DNA of 45,396 nt from a virus. Each line of letters opens with the position of its first letter. Position 1 is the first letter of the stretch. Under the pieces are notes generated by a model. The model was not told where the DNA came from. It did no database searches and saw nothing but the letters and a program-made list of their open reading frames with translations. Location of the stretch: IMG/VR virus record IMGVR_UViG_3300007609_000040, positions 1 through 45,396 of that record; one strand, given 5' to 3'. This document shows positions 1 through 6,852 of this stretch, piece after piece. The position numbers and the translations under genes were made by a program.

Positions 1-239
1 CAACCGAGTATGACAATATTAATCCTACTCATTATAAAAACCTAAGCAAGCAGCCGTGGGAAATGATGATTGATGTTTGGGGTGCTGAAGCTTTTGTTAA
101 GTTTTGTGAGATGAATGCTTTTAAGTATCGTATGCGTATGGGTAGTAAGCCTGGTAATGATGTTAATCAGGAGTTGGATAAGGCAAGGTGGTATGAGGAT
201 AAAGCTAGGAGTATTAGAGAATCAGGTTTAATTAAATAG
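1..239 (+). CDS. DUF3310 protein, C-terminal part (gene split by window ends)
   Basis: The open frame runs from base 3 to the TAG at 237-239, with no start inside the window. The 78 residues contain the phage DUF3310 pattern: an INPTHYK motif, then PWEMMIDVWG, then KFCEMNAFKYRMR, then a DKARWY helix. DUF3310 is a small domain common in phage early regions; its biochemical role is not settled, although it is often annotated as a nucleotide kinase. Joined to the fragment at 45222-45396 across the window ends, with the last base g plus the first two bases ca making an Ala codon, it gives an uninterrupted 137-aa protein. In that protein the TPEEVLFAMQYATEYD linker precedes the domain, as is typical of the family. 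The following gene starts 9 bases after the stop. Confidence 0.85.
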   Translation, partial: TEYDNINPTHYKNLSKQPWEMMIDVWGAEAFVKFCEMNAFKYRMRMGSKPGNDVNQELDKARWYEDKARSIRESGLIK

Positions 240-247
240 TAATAGTT

Positions 248-718
248 ATGAGTAAAGTAAGTAAGACAGTTTCGAAAAGCAAGGAGATTGAAAGGTATAA
301 GTTGAAATTTATCATGCACCTAGATCAGGCCATGGCAAATTACGAAGGTTTTTACCGAGAGGATTTAGATGAGCAAGTAAATAAGCTTGATGAGATTAAG
401 GGATCGGATGGGTTTAAAAATCGCAAGGAGAAATCTGAAGCTTTTAAGTTTCAAAAGGATAAGGTTAAGGCCATGCGTAAATCGATTAAGAATTACAAAA
501 ACATTAATTACAAGTTGCTAGATATTGTTAATAGTAACATGGGTGAATCTTCAACTGATAGGTTGGAAGGTGTTGGTGAGGTGATTGATAATATTGTTAA
601 CGAATTGTTTGATAATGAAAAGAACCTTGATATGAGTATTTTGCTTACCGCTTATTTCCAGGGTGAGCTTAATGATGTATTAACTAAGATTAAAAAGATT
701 TTGAATGAGACAGAATAA
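248..718 (+). CDS. hypothetical lysine-rich helical protein
   Basis: A 156-residue protein I do not recognise. It is highly charged, with many Lys/Glu residues in the first 85 positions (for example EQVNKLDEIKGSD), suggesting an extended helical or coiled-coil structure. The C-terminal third is more hydrophobic (MSILLTAYFQGELNDVLTKI). No membrane segment, signal peptide or catalytic motif is visible. It starts 9 bases after the DUF3310 stop and its end overlaps the next reading frame by 14 bases, so it belongs to the early unit of small proteins upstream of the XRE regulator. A role in host takeover is possible from its position only. Confidence 0.7.
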   Translation: MSKVSKTVSKSKEIERYKLKFIMHLDQAMANYEGFYREDLDEQVNKLDEIKGSDGFKNRKEKSEAFKFQKDKVKAMRKSIKNYKNINYKLLDIVNSNMGESSTDRLEGVGEVIDNIVNELFDNEKNLDMSILLTAYFQGELNDVLTKIKKILNETE

Positions 719-917
719 AGGGGTAAACTCTAAGATAGAAAGAAGGGATGTTACGTATATTCCTCACTTAAATATTAACAGGATAAAAAGAGAGACATTA
801 AAGTTTAACCAGGGTAGTTTGTTTTTTAATAAGTTCTACTCTAGTGAAACTGGGCTTGTGAAAGTAATGTCATCTCATTTCTTTTATAACGAAAATGATC
901 TTTGTCATAAAGGATAA
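705..917 (+). CDS. hypothetical small basic protein
   Basis: A 70-residue open frame starting with ATG inside the last codons of the preceding gene (14-base overlap) and ending 15 bases before the XRE gene. It is rich in Lys, Arg and Asn (SKIERRDVTYIPHLNIN) and has no recognisable domain. The overlap with an upstream gene and the tight fit before the next one support it as a real, translationally coupled gene. The composition is less typical than that of its neighbours and I would not exclude a chance ORF. Confidence 0.5.
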   Translation: MRQNKGVNSKIERRDVTYIPHLNINRIKRETLKFNQGSLFFNKFYSSETGLVKVMSSHFFYNENDLCHKG

Positions 918-927
918 GCAAACTTAA

Positions 928-939
928 TTTCCATGGAAA
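928..939. promoter_or_regulatory. 12-bp perfect palindrome over the XRE start codon (operator candidate)
   Basis: TTTCCATGGAAA is a perfect palindrome that contains the ATG at 933-935 of the XRE-family gene. XRE repressors commonly bind short dyads near their own gene, so this is a candidate autoregulatory site. Palindromes of this length are expected several times by chance in 45 kb, so only the position makes it interesting. Confidence 0.25.
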
Positions 940-1364
940 AAGGTAAGATAGATAGTATTAAGGATTTCCGGAAGGAAAGAGGGATAAGCATGGAGAAGGT
1001 TTCTGATAGTATCGGTGTATCAAGACAAAAGTACAGTAGGTTTGAAAGGGGTGATGGGTTTTTAACCATTGAAGAGTTAGACAATCTATTGGAGTTACTT
1101 GACTTAGGGGTTTACGATGTTAAGCCCCAGGTTGAGGTTGTTAAGGTTGGAAATGAGCAGATTGAGATAAACGCTAAACAAAAGGCTGTTATTAAAAAAC
1201 AATCAAGAGTCATGGCAATACAATCTGATATTATTGTTAAATTAGTGGGAGATGTTGAAAGACTTAAAAAACTGATCGAACAAATAAACAAGGTTTCCAA
1301 TGAAGAGCAAACGGTTAAAAGAATACAAACTGATATTTCGAAAATCAAAAAAAGATTCTGTTGA
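933..1364 (+). CDS. XRE-family HTH transcriptional regulator with C-terminal coiled coil
   Basis: A 143-residue protein. Residues about 8-55 form a Cro/C1-type helix-turn-helix: FRKERGISMEKVSDSIGVS followed by RQKYSRFERGDGFLTIEELDNLLELL, with the usual Gln/Ser recognition-helix pattern and the E-R-G turn. After a short PQVEVVKVG linker, residues 70-140 are charged and heptad-like, suggesting a dimerising coiled coil. It probably regulates the phage early genes. No integrase or divergent repressor/cro pair is visible, so it need not mean lysogeny. Its 3' end overlaps the next frame by 65 bases. A perfect 12-bp palindrome covers its start codon. Confidence 0.85.
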   Translation: MEKGKIDSIKDFRKERGISMEKVSDSIGVSRQKYSRFERGDGFLTIEELDNLLELLDLGVYDVKPQVEVVKVGNEQIEINAKQKAVIKKQSRVMAIQSDIIVKLVGDVERLKKLIEQINKVSNEEQTVKRIQTDISKIKKRFC

Positions 1365-1488
1365 GTTCGATCAGATTAATAAAGCACTTGATTTTATTAG
1401 AGATGATGTCGGAAAAGGAGGTGAAGATCTTTATTTAGTTTTTCATAAATCAGGAAGATTAACTTTAAAGTATGACAATTTGAAATAA
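1300..1488 (+). CDS. hypothetical small protein overlapping the XRE gene
   Basis: A 62-residue frame beginning with ATG inside the XRE gene and extending 124 bases beyond it. The part after the overlap (SVEFDQINKALDFIRDD, then EDLYLVFHKSGRLTLKYDNL) looks like a compact alpha-beta domain, while the overlapping part is mainly Lys/Arg. Two readings are possible: a separate gene with a long overlap, or a C-terminal extension of the XRE protein reached by a +1 shift at the seven-A run at 1347-1353. No family recognised. It is the last gene before the terminator at 1564-1593. Confidence 0.5.
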   Translation: MKSKRLKEYKLIFRKSKKDSVEFDQINKALDFIRDDVGKGGEDLYLVFHKSGRLTLKYDNLK

Positions 1489-1563
1489 TTTTTATATATT
1501 CGTAATCGTATCTGATTTTTGTGCCAAGCTTTTGAAATTACTGTAAGCTTTTTCCAAATTAAG

Positions 1564-1593
1564 AAACCCACCAATACCCCGGTGGGTTTTTTT
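1564..1593 (+). terminator. rho-independent terminator of the early unit
   Basis: A perfect 9-bp stem, AAACCCACC (1564-1572) and GGTGGGTTT (1581-1589), with an 8-base loop and a run of seven T (1587-1593). It closes the early operon that ends with the XRE and 62-aa genes. The 75 bases before it (1489-1563) hold no gene; they contain AAGCTTTT twice, without an obvious function. Confidence 0.9.
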
Positions 1594-1610
1594 ATTGATT
1601 AATTTTTTTC

Positions 1611-1640
1611 TTTTATATAGAAAGATAATTCGTATATTTG
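1611..1640 (+). promoter_or_regulatory. Bacteroidota-type promoter of the replication unit
   Basis: TATATTTG at 1633-1640 matches the Bacteroidota -7 consensus TAnnTTTG. At the expected distance upstream (about 19 bases) lies a T-rich stretch, TTTT at 1611-1614, in place of the ideal TTTG at -33. Transcription would start near 1647 and run into the ATG at 1668. The same box occurs after the terminator at 41603-41634. Confidence 0.7.
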
Positions 1641-1667
1641 TAGAAAGTAACAATTAAATTAAAGTTT

Positions 1668-1976
1668 ATGAGTAAAGAATTAACAGCAGAGAATTTTAAA
1701 GAAATCAAGCTAGATGTAAAGCTAGTAAGAGGTGTAGGCGATTTAAGGAAAGCCTTGATTATGGAATTAGTTGATAACAAACTACCTGTTAACGAGGATG
1801 GTTTTGTTAGCTTCACTTACGATCAGTTAAGAGATATTACTGGTTTCTTTAAAACAAGTACAGTTTATAACGATACCTCTAGGTTGGTTATAGATGGTTT
1901 TTTGGAAAAGAAAGTTTATGGTAGAAGGTTTAACGGTTATAAACCAACACAGAAGTATCACACTTTAAAACATTAA
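1668..1976 (+). CDS. winged-helix DNA-binding protein
   Basis: A 102-residue protein with a clear winged-helix layout: helices at about 20-40 (GDLRKALIMELVDNK), a helix-turn-helix at about 52-80 (FTYDQLRDITGFFKTSTVYNDTSR), then LVIDGFLEKKVYGRRFNGYK as the wing. This resembles the DNA-binding part of phage replication or transcription regulators. It is the first gene after the promoter at 1633-1640 and is followed two bases later by another winged-helix gene, so the two are probably co-transcribed with the replication proteins. Function is inferred from fold and position only. Confidence 0.7.
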   Translation: MSKELTAENFKEIKLDVKLVRGVGDLRKALIMELVDNKLPVNEDGFVSFTYDQLRDITGFFKTSTVYNDTSRLVIDGFLEKKVYGRRFNGYKPTQKYHTLKH

Positions 1977-1978
1977 TT

Positions 1979-2356
1979 ATGGGGTATATTATGAATACAA
2001 GCTTCTCACCCGAGGTAGCTTATGAGCATGGTGTTAATGCAGCTGTCATACTTGGGGATATCGAGAAAAGGTTAGAGATGGGTGAGGTTAATCCGGATGC
2101 TTCTTTTGATGGTACCATGTGGTGTGACATGTCTGTTTATTACTTAGCTAACTGTTTCTACTTTATGACAGTTAAACAAACTGAGAGAGCTTTAAAAGAT
2201 CTTTTGGATAGCGGTATTGTTAAAGTTAGGGATCACAAGGAACCGGATTATAAATGGTATACTATCGATTGGAAACTGTATAAGAAAACGGTTGTCAAGG
2301 GCTTGCAAGCAAAGGAGGATATAATGGATTACAATAACGAATTTTACAGTAAATAA
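1979..2356 (+). CDS. phage replisome-organiser-like winged-helix protein
   Basis: A 125-residue protein. FSPEVAYEHGVNAAVILGDIE (residues about 8-28) followed by DGTMWCDMSVYYLANCFYF, then a TERALKDLLDSGIVKV helix and a YKWYTIDWK end, follow the standard N-terminal module of phage replisome organisers (hydrophobic helix, tryptophan strand, HTH, tryptophan strand). It lacks any C-terminal loader domain. It starts two bases after the previous stop and its last base is the first base of the next gene, which opens with the same nine bases, ATGGGGTAT. ATG at 1991 is an alternative start. It is probably a diverged duplicate of the next gene's N-terminal module and may modulate origin binding. Confidence 0.7.
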   Translation: MGYIMNTSFSPEVAYEHGVNAAVILGDIEKRLEMGEVNPDASFDGTMWCDMSVYYLANCFYFMTVKQTERALKDLLDSGIVKVRDHKEPDYKWYTIDWKLYKKTVVKGLQAKEDIMDYNNEFYSK

Positions 2357-3558
2357 TGGGGTATTTTTCAAACAATTTAGCTAATGCTGAAGGTATTGGT
2401 AAATCAGTGGTGCTTACTTGCGTTTACTTCTATTGCAATAAGAATAGAGAAAACAAAAGGAACCACAAGAAAGGTCACTATTGGACTTGGCTTACCGCTA
2501 GAAGTATAGCTGATAGCATAGGAGGTATTAATAAGACTTCAGCACACAGATACTTAGTTGAAGCAGAGAAAGACGGTTATATCGTATCAGATAGATTTAA
2601 TGTCAAGAGTTATGATAGGACAAAATGGTATCGTCCTACTAAGAAATTAGTTAAGATAATGCTGTCTGATTTTGATTATAATGAAGAGAAATTAATAGCT
2701 AAATCTGAACTTATAATCGACAACTATTTAGATGAGAAATTAGGTGAAATTCAGGAGCAAAAAGACCAGTTAGACTTTGAGAAAAAAGTGGTGAATGACC
2801 AAATTTCAGAAATACAGAAAAAGGGTGGGGTGTCCCGAATCGGGAAATCTCCAAAACCGTTGAGTCTAGGGCGTTTTACTAAGGTTAAAAACACTCAAGG
2901 GGGGGTGTCCCAAATCGGGACAACAATACCATATATATATAACTCTAATATATTTATTACTAATAGTCTTACTTATTTATGTTTATTATACAACACACAT
3001 GCGTGCGAGAAATCAACTAAAGAAGTAAGACAAAAAGAACAAGGAAATAGAGAAGAAAAAAATGGGATTTTTGATATCAATGGAAGGTTAAAGAAAATCG
3101 AATATTCTGAGAAGCTAACTAAGACTGAAAAAATCCAATATGTCAAAAGAAAAGAATCTAAGGAGTTTTTTGATAATTGCAGAAAGCTTTACCCAGGGAG
3201 AACAAAAGGATTGGAAATAGAGTTTAGTAATTTTTTGAAGAAGTATCACAAATCCGAATGGAGCACTTTTAACCCGATCACCGATTTGATTGAAATTAAG
3301 AAAGCTATCTTTTCGCAGATGAATGAACGGAAGCTTATCAAAAAGCATAGACCTGATTACTTCATACCACAATGGAAGCATTTCTCCACATGGGTTAATA
3401 ATCGTTGTTGGGAAGAATCACCTGATCCTATCATGGAAGAGATAATGGAAGAAGTGGAAGCTGACAACAAAAAGCAAGCAGAAAAGAAAAGATTGATTGA
3501 GGAAGAAGAGAAAAACATGGAATACGTCAGAACAGTTTTAGCAAACAAAAAACAGTAA
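2356..3558 (+). CDS. replication initiator / replisome organiser
   Basis: A 400-residue protein. Residues 1-100 form the replisome-organiser winged helix: a hydrophobic first helix (GKSVVLTCVYFYCNKN), GHYWTWLTARSIADSIGG, a recognition helix NKTSAHRYLVEAEKDGYIV, then YDRTKWYRP. Residues 120-155 are coiled coil. Residues 155-215 are unusually Gly/Ser-rich then hydrophobic, and their DNA holds two inverted repeats plus an AT-rich tract (2827-2992). Residues 260-360 form a helical domain with RPDYFIPQWKHFSTWVNNRCW, reminiscent of phage O/initiator C-termini; the end is an acidic/basic coil. It likely binds the origin and loads the downstream helicase. The location of candidate sites inside the gene parallels lambda O. 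Just upstream of the primase-helicase gene (7-base gap). Confidence 0.75.
   Translation: MGYFSNNLANAEGIGKSVVLTCVYFYCNKNRENKRNHKKGHYWTWLTARSIADSIGGINKTSAHRYLVEAEKDGYIVSDRFNVKSYDRTKWYRPTKKLVKIMLSDFDYNEEKLIAKSELIIDNYLDEKLGEIQEQKDQLDFEKKVVNDQISEIQKKGGVSRIGKSPKPLSLGRFTKVKNTQGGVSQIGTTIPYIYNSNIFITNSLTYLCLLYNTHACEKSTKEVRQKEQGNREEKNGIFDINGRLKKIEYSEKLTKTEKIQYVKRKESKEFFDNCRKLYPGRTKGLEIEFSNFLKKYHKSEWSTFNPITDLIEIKKAIFSQMNERKLIKKHRPDYFIPQWKHFSTWVNNRCWEESPDPIMEEIMEEVEADNKKQAEKKRLIEEEEKNMEYVRTVLANKKQ
2827..2920 (+). repeat. two 19-bp direct repeats, each containing an inverted repeat (iteron-like)
   Basis: ggggtgtcccgaatcggga at 2827-2845 and ggggtgtcccaaatcggga at 2902-2920 differ at one base and are 75 bases apart. 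Each contains a dyad (TCCCGA-A-TCGGGA in the first; GTCCC-AAATC-GGGAC at 2907-2921 in the second). They are GC-rich islands in AT-rich DNA. They could be binding sites for the initiator encoded by the same gene. Confidence 0.7.
2827..2992. other. candidate replication origin inside the initiator gene
   Basis: The two repeats described at 2827-2920 are followed directly by about 60 bases of nearly pure A+T (2929-2992, including a run of alternating AT), a typical unwinding element. The encoded peptide here (YIYNSNIFITNS and LTYLCLLYN) is out of character with the charged remainder of the protein, suggesting the DNA rather than the protein is under selection. Binding sites plus an AT-rich element within the initiator gene is the arrangement known for lambda O/ori. 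Inference, not proven. Confidence 0.5.
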
Positions 3559-3565
3559 TTACAAA

Positions 3566-5737
3566 ATGGAAAAGTTAGAAACAGTATCACGGTACATCAA
3601 ATCAGGTTTAAGTGTTATACCTTGCCTTGATGATAAGAGGCCAGCAATCAGATGGATTAGATACCAAGAAGAGATACCATCTTTCGAATTAATGAAAGAA
3701 ACTTACGCAAAGCATGATAACTTCGCTTTGATATGCGGAAAGGTTTCCGGAGGTATTGAAGTAATCGATGTTGATTGCAAGTATGACTTAACAGGTAAGC
3801 TAGCTTCAAAGCTTAGTAGCATGCTTAAAAAGCAGATAACAGACTTTACTGATAAAGTTGTAGTACAAGAAACAGTAAACAAAGGGTATCACTTGATATA
3901 CCGTTGTGATGAGATACAAGGGAATCAGAAGTTAGCATTCCGAAGTACTACCGAAGAAGAGTTAAAGGAGAACCCTAAAGAAAAAAGAAAAGTTTTAATT
4001 GAAACTAGAGGTGAGAAAGGCTATATCCTTATTCCGCCATCAAAAGGGTACACGGTTACTTCAGGAGACTTGCTTAATATCCAAAAAATAACACCATCGG
4101 AAAGACAAACGATTTTAAGAGCTTGTAAGAGCTTTTCTGAATACGACAAGACAGATGCACTGAATGAGTTAAGGAAAACCCATCAGATGTTAGAAAAAGG
4201 GGGTAATAAGCAATTTAACACCATCAAGTCACCACTAGATGACTACAATGAGAATGGTGATGTTGTTGGTTTACTTCGAAATAATGGCTGGACTGTAGTG
4301 TTTGAGACTAGCGATAAGGTTGCTTTGAAAAGGCCAGGGAACACTAAAGCTAAGCATTCGGCCTACTATGATAAAAACAAAAAGTGGTTTACTGTATTCT
4401 CTAGCTCAACCGAGTTCGAGACTGAGAAAGCCTACCTACCGTATGCGGTTTATGCTGTATTGGAATGTAATAATGATTACGCTGAAGCAGTTAGGAAATT
4501 ATCTGAAGATGGTTACGGTGAAAGCGAAATGATTGAGTCAAGCGATTCATACCAACACTCGCCATCTAAGGTTAAACAAAAACCAAAGTACAACAAATGG
4601 GAGGATATATCTTTCTTAGATGTTGATGAGAGTGATTTTGATCTTAGTGGTGAAGATTTACCTTTCTTATCAAAGGAAGGGGATGAGGATGAGTACTTTG
4701 ATATGATCGAGAATAACGGTTTAGAAATGGGGTTAACTACCGGAATCCCTAAGTTAGACAAGTACTTCAGACATAAGCAAGGTAATTTTGTTATAATCAA
4801 TGGCTTGGATAACGTGGGTAAAACATTCTCCATCAATTATCTTATGGCTTTATGCTCTCTTATCAATAAATGGAAGTTCTTAGCTTTTTGTGCTGAAAAT
4901 AAGGAAGGTCAAATTAGAAGAAACTTTATTCAGTTTGCATCAGGAAAACATTACAACGAGCTTACATCTGAGGGCAAAAAAAAGTGGAGAAAATGGTCTT
5001 ATGATCACTTGTATTTAATCAAGGTTGATGGGATATATAACTACAGAAACCTTTTGGTAATGGCTAAAGAGGTTTGTGATAGAAAACCTGTTAATGCTAT
5101 ATTCATTGATCCTTACAACTCACTTGATATAGACTTATCAAAGGAAGATTCTAGAATGACTGAGCATAACTACCACTACAAAGCTTACACTTACTTTAGA
5201 CAGTTCTGTAGACAGTTTAATGTTTCGATATACTTGAGTATGCACCCTTATACCGGAGCATCTAGAAATACCGACAAGGAAGGTTTTGTTAAACCACCAA
5301 CCAAAGCTGATACTGAAGGAGGTCAGAAAGCAGCTAACAGGGCTGACGATTTTGTAACAATGCACAGGTATGTTGATGATTCAGCTAGAAGAAAAGTGAG
5401 TCAATGGATTGTTAGAAAAATAAAAGATACTGAAACTGGTGGTAGGCCAACATCACCTGAAGAAATTGTCGAGTTAGAACTATATGCTGGATTATGGAGA
5501 TTTAGAGAAAAGGTTACAGGTAAAGATCCGGTTGTGGAATACCACAAAAAAGGATTCGTTCAAAAGGAAGTTGATTTCGATAAAGTTGAACAAGAACAGA
5601 AAAAAGTTATTGAGAAAAAAGAAGAAAGTAAATCGAATGATTTTTATAGTAACAAGACTTTAAAACAAGTAAGTAGGACTATTGATAAGGATTTAGATAT
5701 AAATACTTCTTTTGAAGAGGATGATGTACCTTTCTAA
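3566..5737 (+). CDS. primase-polymerase / DnaB-like helicase fusion
   Basis: A 723-residue protein with two enzyme modules. Residues 1-200 are an archaeo-eukaryotic primase (bifunctional primase/polymerase, N-terminal type): GLSVIPCLDDKRPAI, the metal-binding EVIDVD at 65-70, NKGYHLIYR, and IETRGEKGYILIPPS near 145-159. Residues 380-650 are a RecA-type helicase: TTGIPKLDKYF, Walker A GLDNVGKT at 413-420, Walker B AIFIDP near 511-516, then SMHPYT and the NRADDFVTMHR region. It should synthesise primers and unwind the fork. The last residues, EEDDVPF, resemble the tip of bacterial SSB and are nearly the same as the tail of the phage SSB-like protein at 44260. It follows the initiator gene by 7 bases. 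No phage DNA polymerase is seen nearby. Confidence 0.88.
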   Translation: MEKLETVSRYIKSGLSVIPCLDDKRPAIRWIRYQEEIPSFELMKETYAKHDNFALICGKVSGGIEVIDVDCKYDLTGKLASKLSSMLKKQITDFTDKVVVQETVNKGYHLIYRCDEIQGNQKLAFRSTTEEELKENPKEKRKVLIETRGEKGYILIPPSKGYTVTSGDLLNIQKITPSERQTILRACKSFSEYDKTDALNELRKTHQMLEKGGNKQFNTIKSPLDDYNENGDVVGLLRNNGWTVVFETSDKVALKRPGNTKAKHSAYYDKNKKWFTVFSSSTEFETEKAYLPYAVYAVLECNNDYAEAVRKLSEDGYGESEMIESSDSYQHSPSKVKQKPKYNKWEDISFLDVDESDFDLSGEDLPFLSKEGDEDEYFDMIENNGLEMGLTTGIPKLDKYFRHKQGNFVIINGLDNVGKTFSINYLMALCSLINKWKFLAFCAENKEGQIRRNFIQFASGKHYNELTSEGKKKWRKWSYDHLYLIKVDGIYNYRNLLVMAKEVCDRKPVNAIFIDPYNSLDIDLSKEDSRMTEHNYHYKAYTYFRQFCRQFNVSIYLSMHPYTGASRNTDKEGFVKPPTKADTEGGQKAANRADDFVTMHRYVDDSARRKVSQWIVRKIKDTETGGRPTSPEEIVELELYAGLWRFREKVTGKDPVVEYHKKGFVQKEVDFDKVEQEQKKVIEKKEESKSNDFYSNKTLKQVSRTIDKDLDINTSFEEDDVPF

Positions 5738-5776
5738 ATGTTGAGGATGCTATTATGTTAATACTTCAAAAAACAT

Positions 5777-5784
5777 TATATTAG
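5777..5784 (+). promoter_or_regulatory. weak -7-like box before the membrane protein gene
   Basis: TATATTAG differs from TAnnTTTG at one position and lies in the 66-base gap between the primase-helicase and the next gene (ATG 5804). No convincing -33 element is seen. It might serve the packaging/head genes. Confidence 0.25.
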
Positions 5785-5803
5785 CAAAACAGAGTAAAGA
5801 ATT

Positions 5804-6058
5804 ATGAAAGAGTTGTTTCAAGATCAGGGTTTAGCTATATTATTTTTCAACTCATCATTATTTCTTTTTGTCTTACTTATCAATACTTTTTTCAAAAAAA
5901 GGAATATTGAAAAAGTAAATGAAAAGATGATGCATGACAATAAGATAATGTTATCTGAACTCACTTTAGCTAATGATACTATTGAAGATCTTGAGTACAA
6001 TATCTTGGAGTTAAAATTAGATTATGAGGCTTACAAAAAAACAATGGGAAAGGTTTAG
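5804..6058 (+). CDS. small membrane protein with coiled coil
   Basis: An 84-residue protein. One membrane segment at residues 10-29 (LAILFFNSSLFLFVLLINTF) is followed by KKR and a heptad-rich tail (MLSELTLANDTIEDLEYNIL). The positive residues after the helix predict the coiled coil faces the cytoplasm, which argues against a spanin. Its 3' end overlaps the GroES-like gene by 35 bases. Function unknown; a membrane anchor for replication or head assembly is conceivable but only from position. Confidence 0.6.
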   Translation: MKELFQDQGLAILFFNSSLFLFVLLINTFFKKRNIEKVNEKMMHDNKIMLSELTLANDTIEDLEYNILELKLDYEAYKKTMGKV

Positions 6059-6851
6059 ACCTATAAACAATTGGGTTATCATAGAACCTAATAGAGGTGC
6101 TGATGAAGTTATAATCAACAAAGGAACTGATGAGGAACAGAAGTTTTATGTTGATTTTGCTTTCAACCCTAACAAGCATGTACCTGTAGTTGGTACAGCC
6201 GTAAAGGTTCCGGAAAGATTAAAATACTGTAACAACAAAAAGAAAGCAGGATTCTTTGACTCTCTACAGTGGAAAACAGAAATGGAGTTAAGAGAAGGTG
6301 ATACTGTTTTTTACAATTACTTAGCTGGTTCTACAGCGTTAGGTTTAGAGCAAAATAATTACGGTCAGAATTATACTGACAAGAGAGTAATAACAGTTGA
6401 GGGTGATGACAGTATTTACATCATGGTTAAGTATGACAGAATATACGTAGCTAAAAGAAATGATGATGTTATACCTTTGAACGGTTTTATGTTAATAGAA
6501 CCAATGGAAAAGAAGTACGTAGATACTTTTCTTCATATACCTGAAATGGTTAAGACTACAAATGCTAAAAGCTCTACGTACGGAATTGTTAGACATAAAG
6601 GATCTAGACTATCTGAGTATCACGACAGACCTATGTATAAAGACCCTTCCGATAGAGAGTTACAGGTGGGTGATTTAGTAGCCATGAATGATGTTAGTGA
6701 CATTCCTTTAGAGTGGGATTTGCATTCTGAGTTTGAAGGAAGCAAGACTTTTTACAGAGTTCAAGGAAAAGATATTTACGCTATCATTAAGGATTATGAA
6801 AATGTAAACGAAGAATACGTACCTTTGATGGCACCTGAGCAAGAAGATTAA
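6024..6851 (+). CDS. co-chaperonin GroES-like protein with two GroES domains
   Basis: A 275-residue protein made of two GroES-like beta-barrels. Domain 1, residues 11-144, begins FRPINNWVIIEP, has the VPVVGTAVKVPE strand, the REGDTVFYN turn and ends with IMVKYDRIYVAK. Domain 2, residues 148-257, repeats the plan with DVIPLNGFMLIEP, STYGIVRHKG, LQVGDLVAMND and GKDIYAIIKDYE. Cellular GroES has one such domain of about 95 residues, so this is a tandem fusion with insertions. Phage co-chaperonins such as T4 gp31 replace GroES so that the host GroEL can fold the capsid protein, and the position just before terminase, portal and capsid genes fits. It overlaps the previous gene by 35 bases. Confidence 0.8.
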   Translation: MRLTKKQWERFRPINNWVIIEPNRGADEVIINKGTDEEQKFYVDFAFNPNKHVPVVGTAVKVPERLKYCNNKKKAGFFDSLQWKTEMELREGDTVFYNYLAGSTALGLEQNNYGQNYTDKRVITVEGDDSIYIMVKYDRIYVAKRNDDVIPLNGFMLIEPMEKKYVDTFLHIPEMVKTTNAKSSTYGIVRHKGSRLSEYHDRPMYKDPSDRELQVGDLVAMNDVSDIPLEWDLHSEFEGSKTFYRVQGKDIYAIIKDYENVNEEYVPLMAPEQED

Positions 6852-6852
6852 T

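Noticed and set aside
933-1364. XRE regulator as proof of a temperate phage
   Set aside because: There is no integrase, excisionase, partition system or opposing repressor/cro pair. Lytic phages also carry XRE regulators.
5804-6058. Spanin (Rz-like) function for the 84-aa membrane protein
   Set aside because: Positive charges after the membrane helix place the coiled coil in the cytoplasm, and the gene lies far from the lysis cluster.
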